The translations under genes and the position numbers were made by a program. Positions 1 to 5,533 of a DNA stretch of 14,757 nt are shown here, in pieces (position 1 is the stretch's first letter; each line of letters starts with the position of its first letter). Origin of the DNA: Pseudomonadota bacterium (GTDB taxonomy: Bacteria; Pseudomonadota; Alphaproteobacteria; Rhizobiales; Hyphomicrobiaceae); the NCBI GenBank assembly GCA_023428365.1, contig JAEYYQ010000635.1, positions 1-14,757 of the forward strand. The letters are read 5' to 3'. The notes beneath the pieces were generated by a model. It made no database searches and was not told the origin of the DNA. It saw only the letters and a program-made list of their open reading frames with translations.

Positions 1-764
1 CCGACCCGGAATTCATGGGCCGTAATGTCTTCCACCTTGATGCTGTTGTAGGCGACAACCCCACCGCTATCGCGCACGGCACCTGTCTCGGCATCGCCCA
101 GCATCAGGAAGCGATATCCGATATCCAAATTGAACGGCCCGCGCGCCTCCTGATAGATGATCGGGTCCTTGGCGCTGCCGCCGGGCATCGATCGCGCACC
201 GAAGTTGAGCGACACACCCGCCATCAGCGCGCCAGCGAAGTTCCACTTGCTCCCACTGTCGACGCTTCCGACACCGGTGATCGTCCCCGACGACGTACCG
301 TGATGAACCGCGCCAAGGCCGAAGCCGAGATACGGACGCCAGCGCGAACCGACGTCGAAGTCGTAGTACATGTTGGCAAGAAGAACCGTGCTATCGAGCC
401 CGAAATTGCGCGTACCCGGAACATCGAGAGCGATGCTGTTTCCGCTCGCGTCGGATTCGAACCGGTAATCGCCGGTGAAATCGATGCGGAAGTTGCGCCC
501 GAAATACATGCCGATGCCGCCGCCGAGCACTCCGGTGTTGTCAAGCGACGCGCTTCCGAGCGAGCCGTAGCCCGCTTCGTGGAAACCTGCATCGCGGTTG
601 ACCGAGTAACCACCGTCAATCCTCATATACCAACCCATCTGACGTGCGAGCGCCGGTGGGTTGATCACATCGTCGCTGACCTCGCCGTAGAGATCTGTGG
701 CATGGGCAGTCGAAATCGTTCCAAGCGCGGCAACGCCGGCAAGAAGCGTGAGAGCGATACGCAC
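1..764 (-). CDS. Outer-membrane beta-barrel protein (Omp25/porin-like), C-terminus cut by window edge
   Basis: The reading frame opens with GTG at 764 and runs without a stop to base 3, giving 254 codons before the window edge. The start is supported by AAGGA (774-778) nine bases upstream. The N-terminus is a clear Sec signal peptide: R2, a hydrophobic stretch (residues 3-19) and an A-H-A cleavage site at 20-22, with the mature protein starting TDLYGE. The mature part alternates polar and aromatic residues as in small beta barrels, for example MRIDGGYS, the MYFGRNFRIDFTGDYRF stretch, MYYDFDVGSRWRPYLGFGLG and FNLDIGYRFLMLGD. These match the style of alphaproteobacterial Omp25-like 8-stranded outer-membrane proteins, in which strands end in Y/F. 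The final strand is missing, so the C-terminal signal cannot be checked. The exact function is unknown; such proteins are structural or surface components. A CtrA-like motif lies upstream at 861-875. Confidence 0.85.
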   Translation of the reverse strand, partial: MRIALTLLAGVAALGTISTAHATDLYGEVSDDVINPPALARQMGWYMRIDGGYSVNRDAGFHEAGYGSLGSASLDNTGVLGGGIGMYFGRNFRIDFTGDYRFESDASGNSIALDVPGTRNFGLDSTVLLANMYYDFDVGSRWRPYLGFGLGAVHHGTSSGTITGVGSVDSGSKWNFAGALMAGVSLNFGARSMPGGSAKDPIIYQEARGPFNLDIGYRFLMLGDAETGAVRDSGGVVAYNSIKVEDITAHEFRV

Positions 765-1092
765 GATTGCAATTCCTTCGGATATGCAGTCCGGCAGCTC
801 CAAACGGAGACCCACTACCGGACGTGAACTGTCCCGTTTCGCAACTATCGGAAAGAACCTTTAAGGGACATTTAATGCGGGATGGACTAGCGGAAACTCG
901 CCAGTGCGGCTGAAACGCCTAGGCGGCGTAGGTGACGCAACGCGTGCGCCCTATTCGAGCCAGAGGAATAGTGGCGTGACGCTTGGATGCGTCGCCATGG
1001 GCGCAACTTGCGTCGCCCGGTGGAAGAGTTGCGGCGCAGCGGCGAGTGAGGCTTGCCCACGCTGTACGCTGCACCGCCATAGTGAGCAGCCC
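765..1092. other. Gene-poor stretch upstream of the beta-barrel gene
   Basis: I see no convincing gene here. The plus-strand frame that opens near 904 has no Shine-Dalgarno sequence, mixed codon use and no recognisable motif. The part next to 764 is the leader and promoter region of the minus-strand beta-barrel gene and holds the TTAA-N7-TTAA motif at 861-875. The rest (about 900-1090) is only mildly GC-rich and shows no structure that I could assign. Confidence 0.5.
861..875 (-). promoter_or_regulatory. Candidate CtrA box upstream of the beta-barrel gene
   Basis: Two TTAA half-sites (861-864 and 872-875) are separated by exactly seven bases, which is the core of the CtrA recognition sequence TTAA-N7-TTAA(C) described in Caulobacter and relatives. 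The motif lies about 97 bases upstream of the GTG start at 764. CtrA is the master cell-cycle response regulator of alphaproteobacteria, and outer-membrane genes are among its known targets. The C that often follows the second TTAA is not present on either strand, so the match is to the core only. That this is a CtrA site is inference from the pattern and its position. Confidence 0.4.
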
Positions 1093-1248
1093 TTACGTAT
1101 GGGCTTGTACTGGCTGCGTAGCTTGAAGAGGCGCCTTTTCAGATATCTGCGTCTTCTTCCTCAAACGCTTCGTGTTTTTCCGGCCTTCATACGAATAATT
1201 GCGGGCGGGAGTAGGCAAGTTGTGGCCTTTCCCCTTGCGCTTGCGCAT
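1093..1248 (-). CDS. Small basic hypothetical protein, 51 residues
   Basis: An ATG at 1248 is preceded by CGGAG (1255-1259) with six bases of spacing, and the frame closes with TAA at 1093. The product is strongly basic in its first two thirds: it begins MRKRKGKGHN, has a central RNYSYEGRKNTKRLRKKTQ segment and ends in a neutral Gln/Ala/Pro-rich tail. It has no signal peptide, membrane helix or cysteine pair. Such Lys/Arg-rich small proteins may bind nucleic acid or ribosomes, but nothing here proves it. Third-position GC is lower than in neighbouring genes. It is divergent from the small plus-strand gene candidate at 1372. I do not recognise the family, and the frame could be spurious. Confidence 0.4.
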   Translation of the reverse strand: MRKRKGKGHNLPTPARNYSYEGRKNTKRLRKKTQISEKAPLQATQPVQAHT

Positions 1249-1290
1249 AGCGGTCTCCGTGTAGCTTTCTTAGCAATTCGCTTCTCCAGC

Positions 1291-1311
1291 CCTCGCTCTG
1301 GTATGGCGAGG
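1291..1311. repeat. Perfect 6-bp inverted repeat between two divergent small ORFs
   Basis: CCTCGC (1291-1296) and GCGAGG (1306-1311) flank a nine-base spacer. The repeat lies between the minus-strand start at 1248 and the possible plus-strand starts at 1321 and 1372, where an operator for a divergent pair would be expected. It may equally be a chance palindrome. Confidence 0.3.
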
Positions 1312-1371
1312 CAAGCTCCGATGAAGAAAGCGAAAGCCAATTGTCGATGTTCAGTGAAAGGAGCTGGCTAC

Positions 1372-1581
1372 ATGCCGACGATTTCGTCAGCCTCCAGCTT
1401 TGTGGCGGAGGCGCTGTTCAGCCCAAACGTCCAAGACAACGAGGCTGCTGCTCGTAGAAGCGAGCGCCCGCAGCTATCGCAGGATGACGTTTTGAAACCT
1501 ACAGTCACAGCTCCGCCGTGCGTACGCTTCGTGCGACAACACAGTGAACCCATCTATGTGTGTGAGGCACGTCCCGGGTGA
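1372..1581 (+). CDS. Small hypothetical protein, 69 residues
   Basis: ATG at 1372 is preceded by a strong Shine-Dalgarno sequence AAAGGAG (1357-1363) with eight bases of spacing, and the frame ends with TGA at 1579-1581. The product starts MPTISSASSF and ends EPIYVCEARPG. It has two cysteines and no membrane helix or recognisable domain. An in-frame ATG at 1321 would extend it by 17 basic residues but has a poorer ribosome site, so I prefer 1372. Codon use is less GC-rich at third positions than in the flanking housekeeping genes, which fits either a weakly expressed accessory gene or non-coding sequence. The frame is open further upstream, but that part has no supported start. Function unknown. 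Confidence 0.38.
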   Translation: MPTISSASSFVAEALFSPNVQDNEAAARRSERPQLSQDDVLKPTVTAPPCVRFVRQHSEPIYVCEARPG

Positions 1582-1628
1582 GGGTCGCTTGCTGCTTTTC
1601 TATTTAAAGCGAGCAAGGACGGCCCGGG
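1573..1628. repeat. Long imperfect hairpin with CCCGGG outer arms
   Basis: The inner arms CTTGCTGCTTT (1588-1598) and AAAGCGAGCAAG (1606-1617) pair with one bulged base around a seven-base loop. A second layer is formed by CCCGGG at 1573-1578 and 1623-1628. It overlaps the stop codon of the small plus-strand ORF ending at 1581, so it could end that transcript, although no T-run follows on either strand. It may be a terminator, an mRNA 3' structure or a mobile palindrome remnant. Confidence 0.4.
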
Positions 1629-1899
1629 CCAAGACATGCTTGATCCAGCGTCGCGCAATCGGGAGCGTTGGGAGCTGTGACATGCTGTCGAAGATAGGCA
1701 GAGCTTAGAGGAAGTCAAGCCGACGGACTGCCGCCAAAAGCAAACCTACGTGTCCGAGCAAACATCCCGCGAGGCTGCCGCCTCAAGCCGCAGCGGCCGT
1801 ATGCCCAATACCGTCATCCCGGCGAAGGTCGGGATCCAGTCGCGTGACCGCGAGCACCACGCCGGATGCGATTACGATCTCTCATCCTTGAAAACAAAC
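1582..1899. other. Gene-free stretch before the DUF2905 gene
   Basis: No frame here has a supported start. The stretch holds most of the hairpin at 1573-1628 and the extragenic palindrome at 1813-1838. The plus-strand frame from 1750 to 2091 reads through the palindrome and then antisense to the DUF2905 gene, so I regard it as a shadow. The 3' end of the DUF2905 transcript probably lies in this stretch; I see no clear intrinsic terminator beyond the palindrome. Confidence 0.5.
1813..1838. repeat. Extragenic palindromic repeat of the 'VIPAKAGIQ' type
   Basis: ATCCCG (1816-1821) and CGGGAT (1830-1835) form a stem around an eight-base loop. In one frame the element reads VIPAKVGIQ, the well-known nonsense peptide produced by a dispersed palindromic repeat common in alphaproteobacterial and other proteobacterial genomes. 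That it is dispersed in this genome cannot be shown from one window. It lies about 65 bases beyond the 3' end of the DUF2905 gene and may act as a transcript-end structure. Confidence 0.6.
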
Positions 1900-2127
1900 T
1901 CACTGCAGAAAATAAATCGCCAACGTCAGCACAAGGCTGACGATGATCGACGTCACGATGGGGAAATAAAAAACGAAGCGGCCGTCCGGGCTTTCGTATT
2001 TCATGTCGCCGGGCAGCAACGTCAGCGCGGCAGTATCGCGGCTGTGATCCCGGCGCATGCCGGACAGATAGCCGACCAATCCCAGCGCTAACATGATGAT
2101 GATAACCGTGAGGAGAAATGTGCCCAT
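1900..2127 (-). CDS. DUF2905 family two-helix membrane protein
   Basis: The 75-residue product has two transmembrane helices, roughly residues 4-22 (starting FLLTVIIIM) and 55-74 (IVTSIIVSLVLTLAIYFLQ). They are joined by a cytoplasmic or periplasmic loop carrying LPGDM and, just before helix 2, a FYFP motif. LPGD followed by F-Y-F-P and a T-S-I hydrophobic helix is the signature of DUF2905, a family of about 70 residues with no assigned biochemical role. The start at 2127 has only a weak ribosome site and is 16 bases downstream of a nine-pair hairpin (2143-2171). The gene is downstream of glmM on the same strand with a gap of about 120 bases, so co-transcription is possible if the hairpin does not terminate. 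The function is unknown. Confidence 0.8.
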   Translation of the reverse strand: MGTFLLTVIIIMLALGLVGYLSGMRRDHSRDTAALTLLPGDMKYESPDGRFVFYFPIVTSIIVSLVLTLAIYFLQ

Positions 2128-2142
2128 GTGAAAAATCTCGAC

Positions 2143-2171
2143 CGTGCGAACGAGCCTCAGCTGTTCGCACG
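2143..2171 (-). terminator. Nine-bp hairpin with T-run between glmM and the DUF2905 gene
   Basis: CGTGCGAAC (2143-2151) and GTTCGCACG (2163-2171) are perfect nine-base inverted repeats with an eleven-base loop. Read on the minus strand, the stem is followed after seven bases by TTTTT. That is compatible with an intrinsic terminator for glmM, though the T-run is farther away than in the ideal case. Because the ATG of the next gene is only 16 bases beyond the stem, it could alternatively be a leader hairpin affecting translation of the DUF2905 gene. Confidence 0.5.
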
Positions 2172-2248
2172 ACGCGCATGCCTCACATTGGTTGCATGAG
2201 CTTGGGCAATTTTCGGGAGCCAGGCCAAACCGGGCTCACCGACCAATT

Positions 2249-3604
2249 TCAAGCCGCAGCGGCCGCCAAGCGCACGGCATCGACGATATCGCCGACGACC
2301 AGATCGACGAGCTTCTCGTCATCGCCCTCCGCCATCACGCGGATCACCGGCTCGGTTCCCGATGGACGGATGACCAGCCGCCCCTTGCTGCCGAGACGCG
2401 CCTTGCCGCCTTCAATCGCCTCGCGGACGCGCGCGTCTTCCAGCGGCTTGCCTTCCGAATAGCGCACGTTCCGCAGAATTTGAGGCAGCGGAGCGAAGCG
2501 TCGGCAAACCTCACTCACCCGCTTGCCTGACGACACCACCGCCGAAAGGATCTGGAATGCCGAGATGAGCCCATCGCCCGTCGTTGCGAAGTCCGACAGC
2601 ACGATATGGCCAGACTGCTCGCCGCCGACATTGTAGCCATGCTTGCGCATGTGCTCGACGACGTAGCGGTCGCCGACAGGCGTGCGGACCATTGTGAGAT
2701 CGAGCCCACCCAGGAAGCGTTCCAGGCCGAGGTTCGACATCACCGTCGCCACAACGCCGCCGGCCTGCAGCTTCCCGGCGCGCAACCAGCTTTCTGCGAT
2801 CACGGCCATAAGCTGATCGCCGTCAACGATGGAGCCCTTCTCATCGACGATCACGACACGGTCGGCGTCGCCGTCGAGCGCGATACCGATATCGGCACGC
2901 ACTTCGCGCACCTTTTCGATCAACGCTTCTGGCGCCGTCGAGCCGCACTTGTGGTTGATGTTCCGGCCGTTTGGCGCCACGCCCAGTTTGATGACCTCGC
3001 CGCCAAGCTCCCACAACGCCTCGGGCGCCACCTTGTAGCCAGCACCATTCGCGCAATCGATGACGATGCGCAGGCCGTCGAGACGCAGGTCACGTGCCAG
3101 CGTGCGCTTGGCGAATTCGATATAGCGTTCCTGAGCGCTCTCGACGCGGGTCGCGCGGCCGATGTCCTCCGACTCGGCCAGCAGTTCTGTGGTGTCCGAG
3201 CCGACGAGTTCCTCGATCTCGGCTTCCTTCTCGTCCGACAGCTTGTAGCCGTCGGCATCGAACAGCTTGATGCCGTTGTCCTGGAAATGGTTGTGCGAGG
3301 CGGAAATCATCACGCCCATATCGGCACGTAGCGAGCGCGTCAGCATAGCCACCGCAGGCGTCGGCATCGGTCCGAGCAGGAAGACGTCGCAGCCGACAGC
3401 CGTGAACCCGGACATCAGCGCCGATTCGATCATGTAGCCGGACAGCCGCGTATCCTTGCCGATGACCACGCGGTTCCTGTGCTTCTTGCCATTGGCGAAT
3501 ATACGCCCAGCCGCCATGCCAACCTTGAGGGCCACCTCGGAGGTCATGGGATAGCGATTGGCCGGCGCGCGGATGCCATCGGTGCCGAATAGACGACGTG
3601 TCAT
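2249..3604 (-). CDS. glmM: Phosphoglucosamine mutase GlmM
   Basis: GlmM converts glucosamine-6-phosphate to glucosamine-1-phosphate in the cytoplasm, the step before UDP-GlcNAc synthesis for peptidoglycan and lipopolysaccharide. The 451-residue product has the full family layout: N-terminal FGTDGIR (residues 6-12), the active-site loop ISASHN with the phospho-serine at S103, the Mg-binding loop DGDADR (244-249), the sugar-specificity loop GGEQSGH (327-333) and the phosphate-binding loop RPSGTEP (413-419). I place the start at 3604 ([10 protein letters not shown]) because family members begin just before FGTDGIR; a longer frame back to 3673 would add 23 non-homologous basic residues. AAGGAG lies about 12 bases upstream. 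The loop after GTDGIR reads APANRYP where many homologues have Gly after Arg; this is probably a lineage variant. It is divergent from the parA-like gene at 4000. Confidence 0.97.
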   Translation of the reverse strand: MTRRLFGTDGIRAPANRYPMTSEVALKVGMAAGRIFANGKKHRNRVVIGKDTRLSGYMIESALMSGFTAVGCDVFLLGPMPTPAVAMLTRSLRADMGVMISASHNHFQDNGIKLFDADGYKLSDEKEAEIEELVGSDTTELLAESEDIGRATRVESAQERYIEFAKRTLARDLRLDGLRIVIDCANGAGYKVAPEALWELGGEVIKLGVAPNGRNINHKCGSTAPEALIEKVREVRADIGIALDGDADRVVIVDEKGSIVDGDQLMAVIAESWLRAGKLQAGGVVATVMSNLGLERFLGGLDLTMVRTPVGDRYVVEHMRKHGYNVGGEQSGHIVLSDFATTGDGLISAFQILSAVVSSGKRVSEVCRRFAPLPQILRNVRYSEGKPLEDARVREAIEGGKARLGSKGRLVIRPSGTEPVIRVMAEGDDEKLVDLVVGDIVDAVRLAAAAA

Positions 3605-3999
3605 GGCTCGTTTCTTCTCCTTCTTCGCCCGCCTCGGCGACGTGCCGAACGCAGGCCAGAGTTGCTTGAGCATCTAGCACGTTCAAGGCGGTTGCGCGAT
3701 CATACGTCCAGACTTTCAAACAAGAACTAACATCGCCGTGGAGGGGACTCGCAGTTGGCGCCTCTCGACAATTGCTCGTGTTCGACAACAAACGCGTATG
3801 GAATTGAAATCTCAGCATGACTTGACCTCACGTCGAGCATTGCCCGAGCGCAACGGCCCCGTCCCCAACGACGCAGCACCCCGTGCTCTCGATTGGCCTG
3901 CCTGCACCGAATCAGCCCATACGAAGGCCTTGGCCGAAAACCATGAGCCTCCCCGTATTCGACGGGGTGCTCCCATTCCCGAAGGCTGAGAGGGTGTAG
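3605..3999. other. Divergent intergenic region between glmM and the parA-like gene
   Basis: This stretch must hold the promoters of glmM (minus) and the parA-like gene (plus). I found no convincing -35/-10 pair. On the minus strand a TATGAT sequence lies near 3700 but without a well-spaced -35 partner. A perfect six-base hairpin CCCCGT/ACGGGG (3951-3956 and 3962-3967, loop ATTCG) lies 32 bases upstream of the ATG at 4000, in the probable leader of the parA-like gene. No parS-like palindrome (TGTTTCACGTGAAACA type) is present. The open frame at 3738-3989 shows no ribosome site or family resemblance. Confidence 0.5.
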
Positions 4000-4875
4000 A
4001 TGGCTTTCTTTCTGGCGGTGGCAAATCGCAAGGGTGGCGTAGGCAAGTCGACCATATCGGTCATGATCGCGCATGCAGCTGCCATATGGGGCAAGCAGCG
4101 CGTTCTGCTCCTCGATCTTGACTCTCAATGCAACGCGTCGCTGATCCTGCTCGGCGGTCAGGGCTGGAGCGAGGCCCGTAAGGCCAACCAGACCATCGCC
4201 GACTATTTCTACGATCTGTTCGACGGCAACAACCCGACACCGAAAGATTACCTCGTCCACGGCGCGGGCGATGTGGCCGACGGTCCGAATGGACGTCCGG
4301 CGAGCCTCTCCGTACTGCCCGGTTCGCTGCTGCTTGAGGATATCCAGGGCGAACTTTTCATGCGTGAGGCCAACCAGGGCAGCGATCCGGAGGTCATCGG
4401 CCAGCGGGTGCGCGGAAAGCTGGAACGCCTGCTCAAACGGTTTGCGGGCGACTTCGACATGGTCATTCTGGATTGCGCACCGGGGCTGTCGTTCGCCGCG
4501 CTTGCCGCCTTGCGCGCTGCCGACAAGGTGCTGGTGCCGTTCCGTCCCGACTATGTGTCACAGCTCGCCGTCGACCGCGTAGCGCTTCTGATCGAAGAAA
4601 AGCGTAATCTCGACGATCTGGAAGAGATTCCATTCGACCAGCGCCGCTATGTCTGCCTTGCGAACTACGTCCGCAATATCGGGCCGGAGCGCGTGCTCGT
4701 CGACGAAATCGCCGACCTGCATCCGATGCTCGGGACACAGCTTCCGCAGCGCGACAGCATCGCCAATGCGTTCGATTGGGTGGGACAACGCCGCTCGATG
4801 GAACAGAAATATGGTGACAGCCTCGAGGATGCCCGTAAGCTCTATGAGGAAGTATCCGCGATGATGCCAGCGTGA
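4000..4875 (+). CDS. ParA/MinD-family positioning ATPase
   Basis: The 291-residue product has the deviant Walker A box KGGVGKST at residues 11-18 (signature lysine K11, catalytic K16), the second switch motif DLDSQCN (39-45, aspartates D39 and D41) and Walker B MVILDCAPG with D158. These define the ParA class of ATP-dependent dimerising proteins that move over the nucleoid and place plasmids, chromosome origins, chemoreceptor clusters or other cargo. The start at 4000 is preceded by AGAGGG. The C-terminal half (Q-L-A-V-D-R, then DLHPMLGTQLPQRDSIANAF) resembles other ParA proteins more than MinD, and there is no C-terminal amphipathic membrane helix as in MinD. No parB gene or parS site is next to it; the only same-strand neighbour is the unknown 157-residue protein at 4992. 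I infer an orphan ParA that positions something other than the chromosome. Confidence 0.92.
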   Translation: MAFFLAVANRKGGVGKSTISVMIAHAAAIWGKQRVLLLDLDSQCNASLILLGGQGWSEARKANQTIADYFYDLFDGNNPTPKDYLVHGAGDVADGPNGRPASLSVLPGSLLLEDIQGELFMREANQGSDPEVIGQRVRGKLERLLKRFAGDFDMVILDCAPGLSFAALAALRAADKVLVPFRPDYVSQLAVDRVALLIEEKRNLDDLEEIPFDQRRYVCLANYVRNIGPERVLVDEIADLHPMLGTQLPQRDSIANAFDWVGQRRSMEQKYGDSLEDARKLYEEVSAMMPA

Positions 4876-4888
4876 GCTGAACCTTTGC

Positions 4889-4918
4889 GGGACTTCCCGA
4901 ATCGACGAGAAGTCTCGT
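4889..4918 (+). other. Inverted repeats between the parA-like gene and its downstream partner
   Basis: Two alternative stems overlap here: GGGACTTC (4889-4896) with GAAGTCTC (4909-4916), eight pairs with one G-T wobble, and ACGAGA/TCTCGT (4905-4910 and 4913-4918). No T-run follows, so it is not a normal terminator. It could attenuate expression or protect the mRNA between the two genes. Confidence 0.3.
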
Positions 4919-4991
4919 ATTCGCTGCGTCGCGCAATTCGTGACGCCGATGGCATTCACCCGAAGCCGATCACACTCTAGACGCCGAGCCG

Positions 4992-5465
4992 ATGCCCAAA
5001 GCCACACGCACTCTCTCCGGCGCCGCCAGGGATAAATACTTCCGCGATATGTTCGGCGCCGAGGGTGGCCTGCCGAAGGAAGTCGCCGACAGGTTGTTTG
5101 TCCTTTGCAAACGCGAGATTTCACAGCTTCGCGTTCGCGAGCCAATCCCATTCCGTACACCAGCTCAACCTGCAGCCGCATCTCCGACGGCTGTCGCTCA
5201 GCCCGAGCCCACGAAGACAGAGCCAGCCGTCGATGATACTTTCGACCCCTACGCTTTCAGCCTGGTCAGCTTTTTCCGCAGGAGTGGCCGGGAAGCGCTG
5301 ATGTCGCGTCTGAGCCAGATTGAATCGGCCGCCAATCTTCGCAAGCTGGCCGAAGCACAGCACGTGATGATCGGTCCCGAAATTTCCGATGCGGACGCTT
5401 TGCGTAACGCCATCGTGGAAGGCACCGAGCAACGCCTCGCCGATCGCCGCGCGGCCGCCAGCTGA
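4992..5465 (+). CDS. Unrecognised 157-residue protein, candidate ParA partner
   Basis: I do not recognise this family with certainty. The product has three visible parts: a basic N-terminus (MPKATRTLSGAARDKYFR, with K3, R6, R13, K15, R18) running into a helical segment to about residue 50; a Pro/Ala/Thr-rich, probably disordered linker (51-83); and a helical C-terminal domain (84-155) starting FDPYAFS and containing SRLSQIESAANLRKLAEAQH, then ISDADALRNAI. The last part resembles in outline the helix-loop-helix of SAP/Rho-N modules, which bind nucleic acid. There is no signal peptide or membrane helix. It follows the ParA-like gene on the same strand with a 116-base gap. ParA ATPases are commonly stimulated by short basic N-terminal peptides of their partner, so a partner role is plausible inference. 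The ribosome site is weak; the start is the first in-frame ATG. Confidence 0.75.
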   Translation: MPKATRTLSGAARDKYFRDMFGAEGGLPKEVADRLFVLCKREISQLRVREPIPFRTPAQPAAASPTAVAQPEPTKTEPAVDDTFDPYAFSLVSFFRRSGREALMSRLSQIESAANLRKLAEAQHVMIGPEISDADALRNAIVEGTEQRLADRRAAAS

Positions 5466-5478
5466 AGCCCAAAAGCAA

Positions 5479-5501
5479 ATCCCGGCGACGAGCGCCGGGA
5501 T
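5479..5501. terminator. Intrinsic terminator between converging units
   Basis: ATCCCGGCG (5479-5487) and CGCCGGGAT (5493-5501) form a perfect nine-pair GC-rich stem with a five-base loop. On the minus strand the stem is followed by TTTGCTTTT, so it should terminate the nlpD-like transcript. On the plus strand the stem lies 13 bases after the stop of the ParA-partner gene and may serve it too, although no T-run follows there. Its arms share a core with the palindrome at 1813-1838. Confidence 0.8.
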
Positions 5502-5533
5502 CGAGACAGTCACCGATCTGACTGCGTGATTGT

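Noticed and set aside
15..827. Plus-strand open frame of 270 codons
   Set aside because: It is antisense to the GTG-started beta-barrel gene, whose minus-strand translation has a signal peptide and ordered barrel strands. The plus frame has no ribosome site or motif.
904..1371. Long upstream part of the plus-strand frame ending at 1581
   Set aside because: No start with a ribosome site, erratic composition, and overlap with the minus-strand 51-residue candidate. Only the part from 1372 (or 1321) has a supported start.
1750..2091. Plus-strand frame containing VIPAKVGIQ
   Set aside because: This peptide is the familiar translation of an extragenic palindromic repeat, and the rest is antisense to the DUF2905 gene.
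2606..3331. Plus-strand frame of 241 codons
   Set aside because: Entirely antisense to glmM, whose catalytic motifs are intact; a codon-bias shadow.
3605..3673. N-terminal extension of glmM
   Set aside because: The extra 23 residues are basic and unlike any GlmM; family members begin just before FGTDGIR, matching the ATG at 3604.
3738..3989. Plus-strand open frame between glmM and the parA-like gene
   Set aside because: No Shine-Dalgarno sequence, no recognisable domain, and it fills the region where both divergent promoters must lie.
3674..4999. parS centromere site near the parA-like gene
   Set aside because: No TGTTTCACGTGAAACA-like palindrome occurs around the gene; the hairpins present (3951-3967, 4889-4918) do not resemble it.
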